From Scedosporium boydii (lineage: Eukaryota > Ascomycota > Sordariomycetes > Microascales > Microascaceae), in the NCBI GenBank assembly GCA_002221725.1, contig NJFT01000001.1, positions 372,001 through 436,000 of the forward strand: 64,000 nucleotides of DNA, read 5' to 3'. Position numbers and translations under genes: made by a program. The notes under the pieces are model-generated. The model was not told where the DNA came from, did not search any database, and was given only the letters and a program-made list of their open reading frames with translations. The stretch's first letter is position 1. Each line of letters begins with the position of its first letter. Shown here in pieces: positions 1-11,374 of the stretch.

Positions 1-268
1 CCTACTAGATATGCCGTCGTAGCTGTTTGCAAACGTTGATCTCACCCACCGACGAGGAATTCAGAGACCCCCAGCCAAAGGCTGACAGGGACAAAAATGC
101 CTCTATTCGATTTTCTTCTGTTTCTTTATTTCCCCGATCGATCGACTTACATCTGTGTTGATTTACATACAACTCACGTCGATTTCAGGGGGGAGGGTAA
201 GTACAAGCCTGATGGTCTTGCTTGGTGACAATTATATTAACTCCTGGCATCATTTCTTGTACGGTTAG
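1..268. other. Downstream flank of homoserine kinase gene
   Basis: Nothing here is supported as coding. It is the 3' side of the minus-strand homoserine kinase gene and presumably holds its 3' UTR. A short run of GATC-rich sequence lies near 135-146. No partial gene from the left edge is recognisable. Confidence 0.5.
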
Positions 269-1547
269 TTACCTAATAACTTCTGTGCCCTTAGCAGGCT
301 CGAGGATGCGCCATTGGCAGGCCAGATCCGGCTTGGAATTGGACTTCTTTAATATCGAGATGATCTTGTTGGCGATTTCCTCAAAGTTGCTCGTGGCGAG
401 GGCGAGAATGGTGGGGCCCGCTCCCGATAGGCAGCAGCCGAGGAAACCTGGTTGCGTGGAGGGCGACATTGAGCTGACGATTTCTCCGAGGCCGGGGATG
501 AGGGTGCTTCGGTAGGGCTGATGGATCCTGTCCTGCATCGCGAGGTAGATGAGTTCCGGGTCGGGTGGCGACTGGCCGAGGGCGACTGGGAGAAGAGCTA
601 TCCTTTGGAGGTTGAATGTCTTGATGGCGAGTTCAGTTAGCTTAGCTGCATGTATATAACATTGGCGGAAGAAAAGAAAAATAAAACAAAGGGAAGCACA
701 TACGACATCGGCTCGAGAGTAATCCTTGGGAAGAACTGAGCGGGCATCGTGGGTGGCCACGAAAAAGTCGGGAATGATGGCTATCGCCTTGATCTCCTTG
801 GCCCAGGGGAAGCTGATGCGATGGCCAATGCCGAACGGTGGCTCGGGAGGTCGCTTTCCGGTGTCGACACCTCCGGCCGGCTCTGGGAGGACCTCGCTGA
901 GGGGGATCTCGACACGCGCGACGTCCTTGGCACATAGCGGCTTCAGATAGGTGCCGACGAAGCCTCCGAATAGTGCTGCGCCAACATTGTCGGGGTGTCT
1001 CTCTGTTACGACGTTTTTGTTAATGTTACTGCGACACACCGTAATGGGACATATGCAACTCATTGACGACGGAAAAAGGGTAACCCGCCGACAAACGAAT
1101 ACACATACCAATCATCAAGACAAAGTCGAATATCCTCTCGTTGTCAAGGTGATGGAGCCCACCAACCTCCTTTCCAAGGATAGCACCCGCTACCACAGCG
1201 GCGCCCGAGCTTCCCAGACCACGGCCGAGGGGAATTGGGTTCTTGATGTGTACATGGGTCTCGACGGGGAAGGCGCGCTGGTCGTGGCACCTAAGGACGT
1301 AAAGGGCAACGCGGGTGATGAGATTGCTCGAAGGGTCGAGCGAGATGTCCCCGGAGTCCTCGCCCTCGCCCTCGTACGTTATGCGGCAGTTGAGAGGGTA
1401 TTCGGACTTGGTCTTGGAGCGGTCAATGGTGACGGTGAGTTCGAGGTATATGGAGAGGGCGAGGCCGATGACGTCGAAGCCCGGGCCAATGTTGGCGGAG
1501 GAGCAGGGCGTCCTGATGGTGAAGGACTCGGACTTTTTTTGTGCCAT
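269..1547 (-). CDS. THR1: Homoserine kinase (threonine biosynthesis), 3 exons
   Basis: This enzyme phosphorylates homoserine with ATP, the step before threonine synthase, in the cytosol. Exons on the minus strand are 1109-1547, 704-1002 and 269-619; introns are 106 and 84 bp. The model gives 362 residues, close to the 357 of yeast Thr1. The GHMP-kinase ATP loop, a PLGRGLGSSGAA motif, lies at residues 106-117. The N-terminal PCSSANIGPGFD stretch (14-25) is typical of the family. After the first splice comes ERHPDNVGAALFGG, and near the C terminus GCCLSGAGPT, both family hallmarks. The second splice joins DV to TFNLQR, which restores the expected block. The start is the first Met of the open frame, directly before the conserved N terminus. 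The gene is divergent from the chitin synthase gene, with 3.3 kb between them. Confidence 0.95.
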
Positions 1548-4500
1548 TTTTTCTTTTTTTCCCTTGAAAACTATGATGAATTGCTAGATTGGAATAATGG
1601 GCACGGGGAAAGATGCAGGCGAGGGTGATTGAATTGTGAGATCAAAGTAGTAAAGTGCTAAGGGAAAATTTCAAGACGGCGCTTCCCTGAAGACCGAGAC
1701 CGGAGATAGGCCGGAGGCCAAAGAATATTTTGGGGGCGGTTTATTGCTGGTTTACATTGGAGGAAGTGTAAGTGGCGGGCTTGCCCTGCTGGAACCCCTC
1801 CTTCCAAATTGTCCGCGGGGTCACCCCACCAAGAGATTTTGCGGTCTTGGTACAAGGCGGATATCAATGTGTTATCAGCAAGTATGGGCGTGCAGGTATT
1901 AGTTTACGAAGGAGTCACAATCGATGGACATCCGAATTGATTTTCCATTGAGGAATTTGATGTGTTGATGCCCGAGCAATTGAGAGATCCAATCGAATGT
2001 CTCACATGGGCTACAAGCATAAGAGGTATCAATTGATTTGATATCAACACCTCTGTGCGCGGCGAAAAACCTACAGCTGTGCTCGAGAACATGAAATCGA
2101 GGATTCGAGAACTTTTCGTCTACTAACAAATATTACTTTCTTTCGCCTCCACAGGTACCGATTCTAGCCATGACGTCCCTTCAGGGTCCAGCGCAAATCG
2201 GGGACGGAGGGGGAAAGTTCTAGTGTGCACGAGTTAACCAAGACTTTTAGAGTTTTGAGTCACACCCACTCCAACTTGACATCTCTGTGCTGGCATTTTG
2301 ATCAGTAAACAAAATGGGACGATGAAAGATAAACTAGAACGCGGGGTCACTGCAGAGTTGATGCAGTCTTCAGGGCTTGGAAGATTTGGCATGCCGTCAC
2401 AAGCCGACATCTGATCTGGGTCCAGCCCCAGGCAAGCCACGATCATGGTCACAGCCGAGGAAGACTGTGGCATGGGGACGGGTCGAATCAGACTTTAATT
2501 TAGTTCCAAATCAGACAGTTCCGCATGCGCGATGAAGCCTTGGCTTACGGTCAGCTGAAAAGCCCGAGAGTGTGGCTTTCTCAGCCGCCCATCGACTTTT
2601 GACGCTTCGTGAATGGCCCGGGAGGCTTCGAGCGCGGTTCATGCCGACTGACTGAGGTACTCGGTAGGGGTCGTCAGGAAAAGGCCTCGTATCTGAGAGG
2701 TTCGAAGTCGTCCTTCCCATGTTCTATGATGGGCATGACAGATGCTTAAGAGATAGGTTTGGAACGTCGCTGGAACCCGGCTTGCATCATGGCGGCGAGG
2801 GTAGGCATTGGCATTGACTTGGCCAGCCATGGTTGTCAGCCAGAAGAGGCATGCCCTGCATTAAGTCTCCTGGTTGATCTTCCTCGGAAGAGGCACGGCG
2901 GATCCTCCACCTCTAGGCTCTGGAACAGTTTTAGTATTTCCATATAAAAACTGCAAATAAGCTTGATCTCAAAGCTCCATTCGCACGTCTTAGTAATAAT
3001 AATAAGTGCCCCCCTTGTTCCGAACAGACGGGGGGGGGAATGTGGAAACGTCCAAGTCTTCGATCAACAGGGATTTTTGTGTCTGCGTAATTCAGGGGCA
3101 GTGCATCCCTGATTCCCTGGTCGCAATGTGAACCCAAAGTTGACGCACTGGAAACTTCGAAGGATGGACTTGTGGGGTGGTGGCCAATCATATCGCCTAG
3201 AAAGGGTCTCAGCGAAAAAGGCAAAGCCCCAAGGTGGCGCTCTTCTTCAGATCCAAGCCTCGACTCGAGAGGTCAATTGATGGAGACTTCATCCCAAGAT
3301 GGTAACTGTTCGTCACTTTATTTGGAGGCTAACTTCCGAAGTCTGAACTTACCGAGTATATTTTTAATATTTGCGGGATTGGAAACTTGTTGGCTCGATT
3401 CACATGGTGACATGAATCCGGCAAGCTGCTTCTTCGTACTTCGTACAACAGGTCAATGGCGAAGCATTTCGCTTTCCAGCATTGTGAGTGGGCAGTCGCT
3501 GAGCAGATCCTCCCAGTAAAATGAGCGTTGTCCCTTTGCGAATTACGACGCAAATGACGACAAGGCATTTGCTTGCCGGTTTGCCGTTACGCTAAGAACC
3601 CGGCACGATCAACTGCCCAAGAGCCGTTTTGCCCAAATGTGATTAACCCATCAAATCCCCGGCTTGGTTCTCATCACTGAAGTCCCTCCCTTCAGCAGTG
3701 GCTCTTCCCCACGTCCCCAGCCATCCACTCACCAACCAGTCTGCAAAAGGGGCTGCGCCGGTAAAGTTTAACTGTGATCCCAAAATAGGTGCAATTCAGA
3801 ACTCTAAGGGCTCGGTTGACACCGAAACAGGGCTCAGCGAGGCGTCTTCTAGTTCGCTGCTCTAATATCAATTGATATTGGGCAAAAAGCTGAAGCGGCT
3901 GAATGCGCTAGTCCGTCGTCTGTTTGCATTCAGTTTATCATGAAGGGTGTTAGTGAGTTTGGCTCGTGGACAGGACTGTCCGGGAGCGAGAGCGGGTTCG
4001 AGTCCCGCGCCGAGAGATTCTTCTTGTGACATGACGAGTTCAAAACCTGTCCACGAACGCAATTTGAGAAGTGCAACGTCGTTGATAATTAGGACAGAGA
4101 GCGGCCCAAGCTAGTGTAATATTAAGAATTCCCATTTAAAGTCACTTCAAGCAGCAAGTTGCACATTTGGGACATTGTGCGCCTTCCTAGCCGAATCTGA
4201 AACGCGCCTTCCAAGTTCCCCCCCGCCCCCTTATTTCTTGAATTGCGTCCACCCTGGTCCTTCTGGTCCTTCTGCCAAGAAGGTGCGACCCGTGCTCTTG
4301 TTTCTTGAGGCTGCCTCCTTCCCTCCGGACTTGGACTGCCAATTATTTTGCTTTCTTTCGAGGTTCCAGTTTTGCTCCGGTCCTGTATTAATTTTCTTGA
4401 AACCAAGGAGAGGCGTCTGTCTTTCTTTCTTTCGGCGATATTCACCTTTTCTCGTGAGACTCCTTTCCCTTGAATACATCACCTCTGTGGAGCACCGTCG

Positions 4501-4872
4501 ACCCAGATCCTCGCCCGGCACCAGTCTCTACTAGAAGTTGACGAGCGTTGTTTCTCTTGCCCATTGCCACACCACACTAGATTTCACCGACGTCGCATGA
4601 TTCTGGATTGTTTGTCGGCACTCTGATCGAAGCTGCTGCAACTTCGTACTCCGTACTGCACGGAGAGGGAACCCAACCCTCGTGACACCCGAACACGACG
4701 AAGCGGCATAGGCCCTTCCCTGAATTTGCCCCCACTACCCATCGACAACCCTGCGAGCGATCACGTCCAATCCATGAAGGCAAGCCGAGCTTGACGTCCA
4801 GTCGCATTCTACCACACTTCCAAACACTTGGCCACCCGATCGTTTTAGACTCCTGTTATTGCTGCCGGAACA
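1548..4872. other. Long divergent intergenic region (thr1 / chitin synthase)
   Basis: These 3.3 kb separate two divergently transcribed genes. I see no supported coding gene; the short ORFs here have no recognisable motif. The region holds a TGAGTCA element at 2256-2262, the octamer TCAATTGA at 2029, 3273 and 3868 (the last inside a 16-bp perfect palindrome, 3864-3879), a T-arm-like sequence near 3993-4007, and GTAC-containing short palindromes near 3435 and 4644. From about 4200 to 4870 the plus strand is rich in C and T tracts, as expected for a fungal promoter and 5' leader. Confidence 0.6.
2256..2262. promoter_or_regulatory. Gcn4/Cpc1-type TGAGTCA element
   Basis: A perfect TGAGTCA heptamer lies 709 bp upstream of the homoserine kinase start. 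It is the core site of the general amino-acid-control factor (Gcn4 in yeast, CPC1 in Neurospora), a fitting regulator for a threonine pathway gene. A heptamer can occur by chance and the distance is large, so this is a candidate only. Confidence 0.3.
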
Positions 4873-7800
4873 ATGTCGTCCAGGTATAATCGCTTAGGCA
4901 AGTAGCCATACTCTCTCCCCTTCTACCCTACCCGTGTCTTCTTTATGCTTCGCATTCTGCCGCAATCCTCCCTCCACGATCTTCGTCTCGCCTTCCCGCC
5001 TGTCGCCTTTCCACCCTTCGCTTCCTCTCTTTGCTGCGCATACCTAGAAGAAGTGCAAATTGCCCTCTTTTCTCCTTTCATAGCACGAACCTGGGTCGGC
5101 GCCTCAACTCTGTCTTGAGCTGCCCAATCTTTTCCAGCATTCCTCTCGTCGTGGTCGTATCTTGGGACGAACTACGTACATTTACGTGGCGCAGCCGAAG
5201 ACGAAACGAATCCACGAGCCAACTCCTTCTATAACTCCATGCACGACACCCTTCACAACTGAGACGACCTATCGCCCTTCTCGACTCTACCTCGCCTAAA
5301 GGATAGATTGCGGAGGTCGCAAAATCAAGACGTTGGGGGCCTATTCTAACATTCTTGACACTTCACTTAGACGATTATCCTATGGATAATAGGGTACACA
5401 GGACCCCGTCGCCGGGGCACCCGCTCCAACACGGCTACCAGCTAGATGACAATCCCTACGATGACCGCCATGCGACACATCTGCAGATGCCTTCCGGACC
5501 TACCCGCTATCACAGCCCAAGCGACAACTTACAATTGAACGCTGCTGTAAGTCTACGCCTCGGGAAAGCTCTTTCCTGTTCTCGGTTTTCCATTTACTAA
5601 AACCCATACGCCAGCACTCGGTCGATAACCTCAGCAACACGTACGATCGAAACTACCAAGGACAGGGAGACTATAGTGTCAACCCTGAACAACACCATGA
5701 CGGCTACTACAACCAGCCCTACGAACCCCACCCCAACGAAGGTTACGATTACGATGACAACCGGCCGATGCTTGGACACCAAGATTCCATGAGCGAAGCT
5801 TACCGAGATCCTGTTGATTACCACTCGCCTCAAGCGCAGCAGCAACAGCAACAGGGCGGTCCTGGAATTAAGCGATGGAAAACGGTGAAGCAGGTGCTGC
5901 TATACCGCGGTAACCTCGTCCTCGATTGCCCCGTGCCCCCCAAGCTTCTCAACCAGCTTCCCCATGGCGAGCGCGACGAGTTCACTCACATGCGATACAC
6001 CGCTGCCACCTGCGACCCTGGCGAATTCTACGAAAGCAACTTCACGCTGCGCCAAAAGCTTTTCAGCAAGCCACGACCGACTGAGCTCTTCATCGTTGTC
6101 ACCATGTATAACGAGGACGAGATTCTGTTTGCGAGAACTATGATTGGTGTTCTGAAGAACGTCGAGTACATGTGCAACCGGACCAACAGCAAGACCTGGG
6201 GCAAAGATGCCTGGAAAAAGATCGTGGTTTGTGTTGTGAGTGACGGTCGTGCGAAAATCAACCCCAGGACGCGGGCACTCCTTGCCGGTATGGGTGTGTA
6301 CCAGGAGGGTATTGCCAAGCAACAGGTGAACGGAAAGGACGTAACGGCGCACATTTACGAATATACGACCCAGGTGGGCATGCAGATCAAGAACGACACT
6401 GTCCAGCTTATTCCCAAGCAGCAGCCTGTTCAGATCCTCTTCTGCCTCAAGGAGAAGAACCAGAAGAAGATCAATTCCCATAGGTGGTTCTTCCAGGCCT
6501 TCGGCAGAGTCCTAGACCCCAATATCTGCGTTCTCATTGATGCCGGTACCAAGCCTGGTGGCCGGTCTATCTACGATCTGTGGAGGGCGTTTGACCTCGA
6601 GCCCATGTGCGCCGGTGCATGTGGTGAAATCAAGGCCATGTTGGGAACTGGTGGAAAGAATCTGCTTAACCCTCTGGTTGCGACGCAGAATTTCGAGTAC
6701 AAGATGAGCAACATCCTCGACAAGCCTCTCGAGTCCGCCTTTGGTTTCATTTCTGTGCTGCCCGGTGCTTTCTCTGCCTACCGATACGTTGCGCTTCAGA
6801 ACGATAAGAATGGCCAAGGACCTTTAGAAAAGTACTTTGCCGGCGAGACGCTCCATGGTGCTGGTGCCGGTATCTTCACAGCCAACATGTACCTTGCGGA
6901 GGATCGTATTCTTTGTTTCGAGCTCGTCACCAAGCGCAACTGCCACTGGATCCTGCAATACGTCAAGTCCGCCACTGGTGAGACTGACGTGCCTGACACG
7001 GTCCAGGAGTTGATTCTGCAGCGACGTCGTTGGCTAAACGGTTCTTTCTTCGCGGCTATCTACGCCATCGCCCATTTCCACCAGTTCTTCCGGTCCGATC
7101 ATTCCATCTTCCGCAAACTCATGTTCTTCATTGAATTCGTCTTCAACACCATTAATATGATCTTCGCCTGGTTCGGTCTCGGTAACTTCTTCCTTGTCTT
7201 TAAGATTCTCACGACGAGTTTAGCCGACGACAAACTACTCGGGCAAGTGGGCAATATTCTGGGAATTGTCTTCGCCTGGCTGTACGGAATCTCTCTCATG
7301 ACTTGTTTCGTCCTCTCCATGGGTAATCGTCCGGCAGGATCTGGCAAGTTTTACGGTATTATGGTTTATTTCTGGGCCATCATCATGGTGTAAGTGATAA
7401 TTGCTCCCCAAGGGGGAAAAAGCCAAATGCAGTTGGTGCTAACCCCTTAATGCAGGTACTTGATGTTTGCTGCCATCTTCATCTCAGTCGATGCAATTCG
7501 CAGAGACGTTAATGATGAAAATGGTTTCAGTCCCCAGGATTTACTGAAGAACCCGGTCTTTTACAACTTGATCATCTCCGTGACCGCCACGTACGGAATC
7601 TGGTTCATAGCCTCTCTTCTCATGTTCGACCCCTGGCACATGGTTACCTCCCTGATTCAGTATGTTTTGCTCACGCCTACATACGTCAACGTCCTCAACG
7701 TCTACGCCTTCTGCAACACCCACGACGTTTCGTGGGGTACCAAGGGTGACGACAAGGCCGAGGCACTACCCTCAGTTTCCACCAAGGACGGCACCGGTAA

Positions 7801-8167
7801 GACGGACCTGCCTGACGAGACCGATCTCGACGCGCAGTACATGAAGGAACTGGCCGTGTTCCGCGAAAAGCCCAAGGTCGAGAAGAAGGCCCCCACCCCG
7901 GCGCAGCTGGAAGAGAAGCAGATGGACTACTACCGTGCCATTCGATCGATAACGGTGCTCGGATGGATGATTTCCAACTTCGCCCTTATCGCCGCTGTGC
8001 TCTCGGCGGCCGGACTGGACCACATCGTCCCCGGCGGCACTTCGGATAAGGATCAGCGGGTGAATATTTACATGAGCGTCGTCTTGTGGAGCGTTGCGGG
8101 TCTCAGCGCTTTCAAGTTCATTGGCGCCATGTGGTTCCTTGTTGTTAGGATGTTCCGAGGTGTATAA
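4873..8167 (+). CDS. Chitin synthase, class III-type, 4 exons
   Basis: This membrane enzyme polymerises UDP-GlcNAc into wall chitin. Exons are 4873-4897, 5371-5546, 5615-7389 and 7456-8167, giving 895 residues. The first intron (4898-5370) begins GCAAGT, so it is a GC-AG intron; a CTAAC branch-like site lies at 5346-5350 and the phase closes only with this donor. The N terminus is hydrophilic with a short Gln run. The chitin synthase core follows: NLVLDCPVP, the TMYNEDE block, the EDRIL block, and the catalytic QRRRW at residues 536-540. Several membrane segments come after it. The absence of a myosin or cytochrome b5 domain excludes classes IV to VII. Class III rather than I or II is my judgement from overall resemblance. 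An in-frame Met at 5382 (MDNRVHR) is an alternative start if exon 1 is not used. Confidence 0.93.
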
Positions 8168-9103
8168 AACAGTTGCTTAGACGAGAGGAACTCCTAATGA
8201 TTTGAGAGCCTCCTGCTGCTACCGCCCCCATCGACAGTGCTGATGGGCCTCTTCTATTTCCTCTCCTCTTTTCTTTATTACCTCCACTTCTTTGTCGGAC
8301 GATGCGCATAAGCGTGTCTTGGCGGAAACAGATCTGAGCATCGAGCATCGTCCCAAGCCTATTCATTTGTGGTTTTATCCATTTCTTGTCCTCAATACCC
8401 TTGATGAAATGTAAGGTCGCCTCATGTTTGTGTGTTTTTTTTCTCTCCCTTTTCATGTCCTTCCTCTTATGTATCTAGAATCTTGTTGGATGCCCCATTG
8501 CGTCGTCATTTTCATGTCTTTTGATGTTTTTTACTATTAATGGTCATGATTAAAACAAACCTTCTTCTCCTGCCTTGGGAATATAAGATTGGCGAAGCTA
8601 AAGTCGGTCGATGAAAGGAAACGGACGGGTGCATGATGGGAATATGCAACCGTATTCGAAGATTATTTCAAACTGTAAACCATCACCGTCCAACATCTAA
8701 GATGCATCCCAGTAGAGCGTAGAGCATCGAGTCTGGTTTAGCGATGCCCTTTGTAAAAAATACAATATTACAATAGGGGTGGCCCGGGAGAATATCGTTC
8801 TGTTTCGCATCTTCATGCTCAATCTAGAAGAGTGACAACGTCACGGTGTATGATAGTCATTCTATGACCGACGGCCCGGTGTTTTGGAGAGATAGGAGTA
8901 GGCAACCGGTTTATATATTTCATTAATCCCTAGCAATACCGGCTTCGAATGCGAATATGGGATCCCGCCATCTCGCCTGACGGAGATTCATCTAATTTGG
9001 TACAGTTTCTATCGTACAAGTCATATTTTTATCGAGGCAACACATGAAATCAAGGCGTTCTTCTCGCGTGAGGATTTATTGCCTATTTGATTCGTTAGTA
9101 AGT
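8168..9103. other. Convergent 3' region (chitin synthase / tom6)
   Basis: About 0.9 kb between convergent genes. It is AT-richer than the flanking genes and presumably contains both 3' UTRs. I see no coding gene. Confidence 0.6.
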
Positions 9104-9437
9104 CTATAGCCCCCTGACACGGTCTAGTTGTTTCCGGATGGGTGAGGCATACGGAGGAAGGAGGAGTTCGGCCCAGGAGCTCGAGAGGACAGCAACGGCA
9201 GCCTATAAATGGCGTCTGTTAGCGCACGAAAACCAATGGTCTCGGACTGATTCATTCATATTGGCGACAATGACCATGGAAGGAAGGAAAACTTACGCCG
9301 AACGCGAGAATGCTGCGGACGACGGAAGCGTTCTCAGAGGAGGTCAGGGTGTTGTAGGTGCTGCTGAGGAAACCATTGGACTGGGGACCGGGGCCGCCGG
9401 CGCGCTGGACGACGATGCGCTGCTGCTTGGGAGGCAT
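9104..9437 (-). CDS. TOM6: Tom6-like subunit of the mitochondrial outer-membrane translocase, 2 exons
   Basis: Tom6 is a small tail-anchored subunit that stabilises the TOM import complex. Exons are 9297-9437 and 9104-9202, joined in phase 0 across a 94-bp intron, giving 79 residues. The start MPPK, the block LTSSENASVVRSILAFG, and the second-exon sequence AAVAVLSSSWAELLLPPY match the fungal Tom6 pattern: a basic N terminus, a conserved SVVRS helix, one short membrane helix and a LLPP end. The second exon is too short to stand out as an ORF, so the first exon alone looks like an orphan. The tail after LLPPY (about 15 residues) is longer than I expect for the family. The gene is divergent from the unknown protein at 10437. 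Confidence 0.8.
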
Positions 9438-10436
9438 GTTGGACTAGAGAGATGGAGTGGCTGGATGCGCGTGTAAAAGGGGGGGGTCTTCCTTGGGGTT
9501 TCGAGTTTGTTGGTAAGGATGCCGTCGAGATGGTTGGATTGAGCGAGAACTTGCAGATCAAGAAAAATCGGAAAAAAAGTTAGTAGGCTGTAACGGAGAA
9601 TTCCGTCATAGCTTCAAATTGGTAATTGGACACTCCTCGTCCAGGAAAAGTACCAAGTACCTCGTACCATATATATATATATATCTCCGTCGTTTAGCCG
9701 ATACTTCCGTTTGGAATGCGAAAGAATGACGAACATCGGCAGGCAAAGGTTGCAAAGCAGGGAAACGCGGGGTGCCCCGTAACTCTCGGGCAGGCGCTTC
9801 CAAAAGCCGCTGAAAGGCTCGCCACTGATCTCACCACTTTACTTGAGCACTGCCCTCCACGGGTCAACTGATCTTGTCACGCCGAGGCAGGTGCGGTGCG
9901 GGTTTATGAGTCGAGTTCTTGAAGTGACAAAGTAAATGCATTTACGGAGTACTCATTCTTTTTTGGTTTACTTTCGGCTAGTAAACTAGATAGACCTAGT
10001 GTCCAATTGATCTTCTCTGTTCTCTACTATAATGATAAATATATGCCTCCCTCGCCTCGCATCTCCTGCGATGAATTGCCTTGCATCTCTGACCCACTCG
10101 ACACGACACTCGACACTCGATGTACCTCTCACAAGCTCCCAAAACGAATTATATCCATCCTCGACAAAACTACCATAACCAAACTTGTTCAACGTACTAC
10201 TCAACTACCTCTACTGATACAACCTAAGCTTCTTATACCCATCCACACATCAATACCATTGAACATTGCCCTACCCTTTACTTCGTCAAAGACCACCATC
10301 CACTTTTGACACCTTGAATATCACTACCACCTTGCGGATACCTTCTCCCCATTGAGCTCCCCAGCGAGTACACAAGTACTCTCTCTACACGGCACTCTTC
10401 ACTGCACAACCTTCAACACCCACACATAAGTTCTCC
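9438..10436. other. Divergent promoter region with AT repeat
   Basis: This 1-kb region separates tom6 (minus) from the plus-strand gene at 10437. It holds an (AT)n tract at about 9669-9684 and GTAC-type palindromic fragments near 9648 and 9943. From about 10040 to 10430 the plus strand is C- and T-rich, as in a 5' leader. No coding gene is supported. Confidence 0.55.
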
Positions 10437-11374
10437 ATGACGGACACCCAACTACACGAAGCGGGAGGCTTCATGCCTCCCACCCCAACTAGCATGCCCT
10501 CCCCCCACCCGTCCCTCCCAGGGTCCTCCCAAGCCACCACATCATCAACCGGCTTCCTCTCCGACCTACCCCACCCACGGCCCCGTGCCCTGCGCCCCGG
10601 TTCCAACAAGGAGGACATGGTGCGGAACTACGCCTCGGGGAAGCTCATGCAAGTCTCCCGCCGCTACGTCAAGAAATTCGGCACCCCGGAACCCGGTGAG
10701 GAGATTTCGGGCTACCAAAACTTCTCCGAGCTATGCAAAGATCTAGACGCTGTTATTAACGTCCTGTGGCTATCCGGAACTCGTAAGTTTCTAATCTCCA
10801 AAGAACCCCCCCCCAACCCCCGCGGGCGGGCCATGACAAAGCCCACGCTCTTGTTTTTATACGGGGCACTAACACGATAACTTTTCCCCCTTCCTTCTCT
10901 TTAGCAAGCCTACAAATACAGATACTCCTGCGCATCGCCAGCGAGTTCACGGAATACGTCCCTTCATTCCCACCCGAGCCGGACGCCACGCTGAGGTTAC
11001 TCCGGAAGCTGGACCATTGCTTTGCCAGCCTCGCGTCCGGCCAGGACCTCGCCACCAAGGAACCGCTTCCGGGGTTTGAAAACGGCCTAAACGGCGGTAT
11101 GACCACGACCGATATGGTTCGGTGTCGGAGCTCGGTCGAGTCGACCCGGGCTCTGATGTTTAAGCTTCTGGGTGATACCTTTGAAGACGACGGCAGGCCT
11201 GCCGGTGACGACGATGATGATGACATTGATGTTGATGTTGATGACGACGGTGACGACGATGACGATATGGACGTGGGAAGGGCAGCAGGTGCAGGTCGTA
11301 CTAACACCGACGTTGACCGAATCTACGAAAACACCATCATAGCGTTAGGTGAGAGGTTGGGCGATGGCCTCTGA
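10437..11374 (+). CDS. Conserved fungal protein of unknown function with acidic C terminus, 2 exons
   Basis: Exons are 10437-10782 and 10905-11374, giving 271 residues across a 122-bp GT-AG intron. I do not know its function. The N-terminal 60 residues are Pro- and Ser-rich. A conserved-looking core follows, with the blocks GKLMQVSRRYVKKFG, ELCKDLDAVINVLWLSGTPSLQ and LLRKLDHCFASL, then a GLNGGMTTTDMVRCRS block. The C terminus contains an almost uninterrupted Asp tract encoded at about 11209-11275. From memory, database entries with this core are sometimes labelled meiotic recombination protein Dmc1, but I see no Walker A or other RecA feature, so I would not use that name. The Asp tract and mixed-helix core suggest a nuclear or chromatin-associated protein, which is speculation. 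Confidence 0.75.

Noticed and set aside
5900..6481. 193-codon minus-strand frame opposite the chitin synthase core
   Set aside because: It is the antisense shadow of a strongly conserved coding exon.
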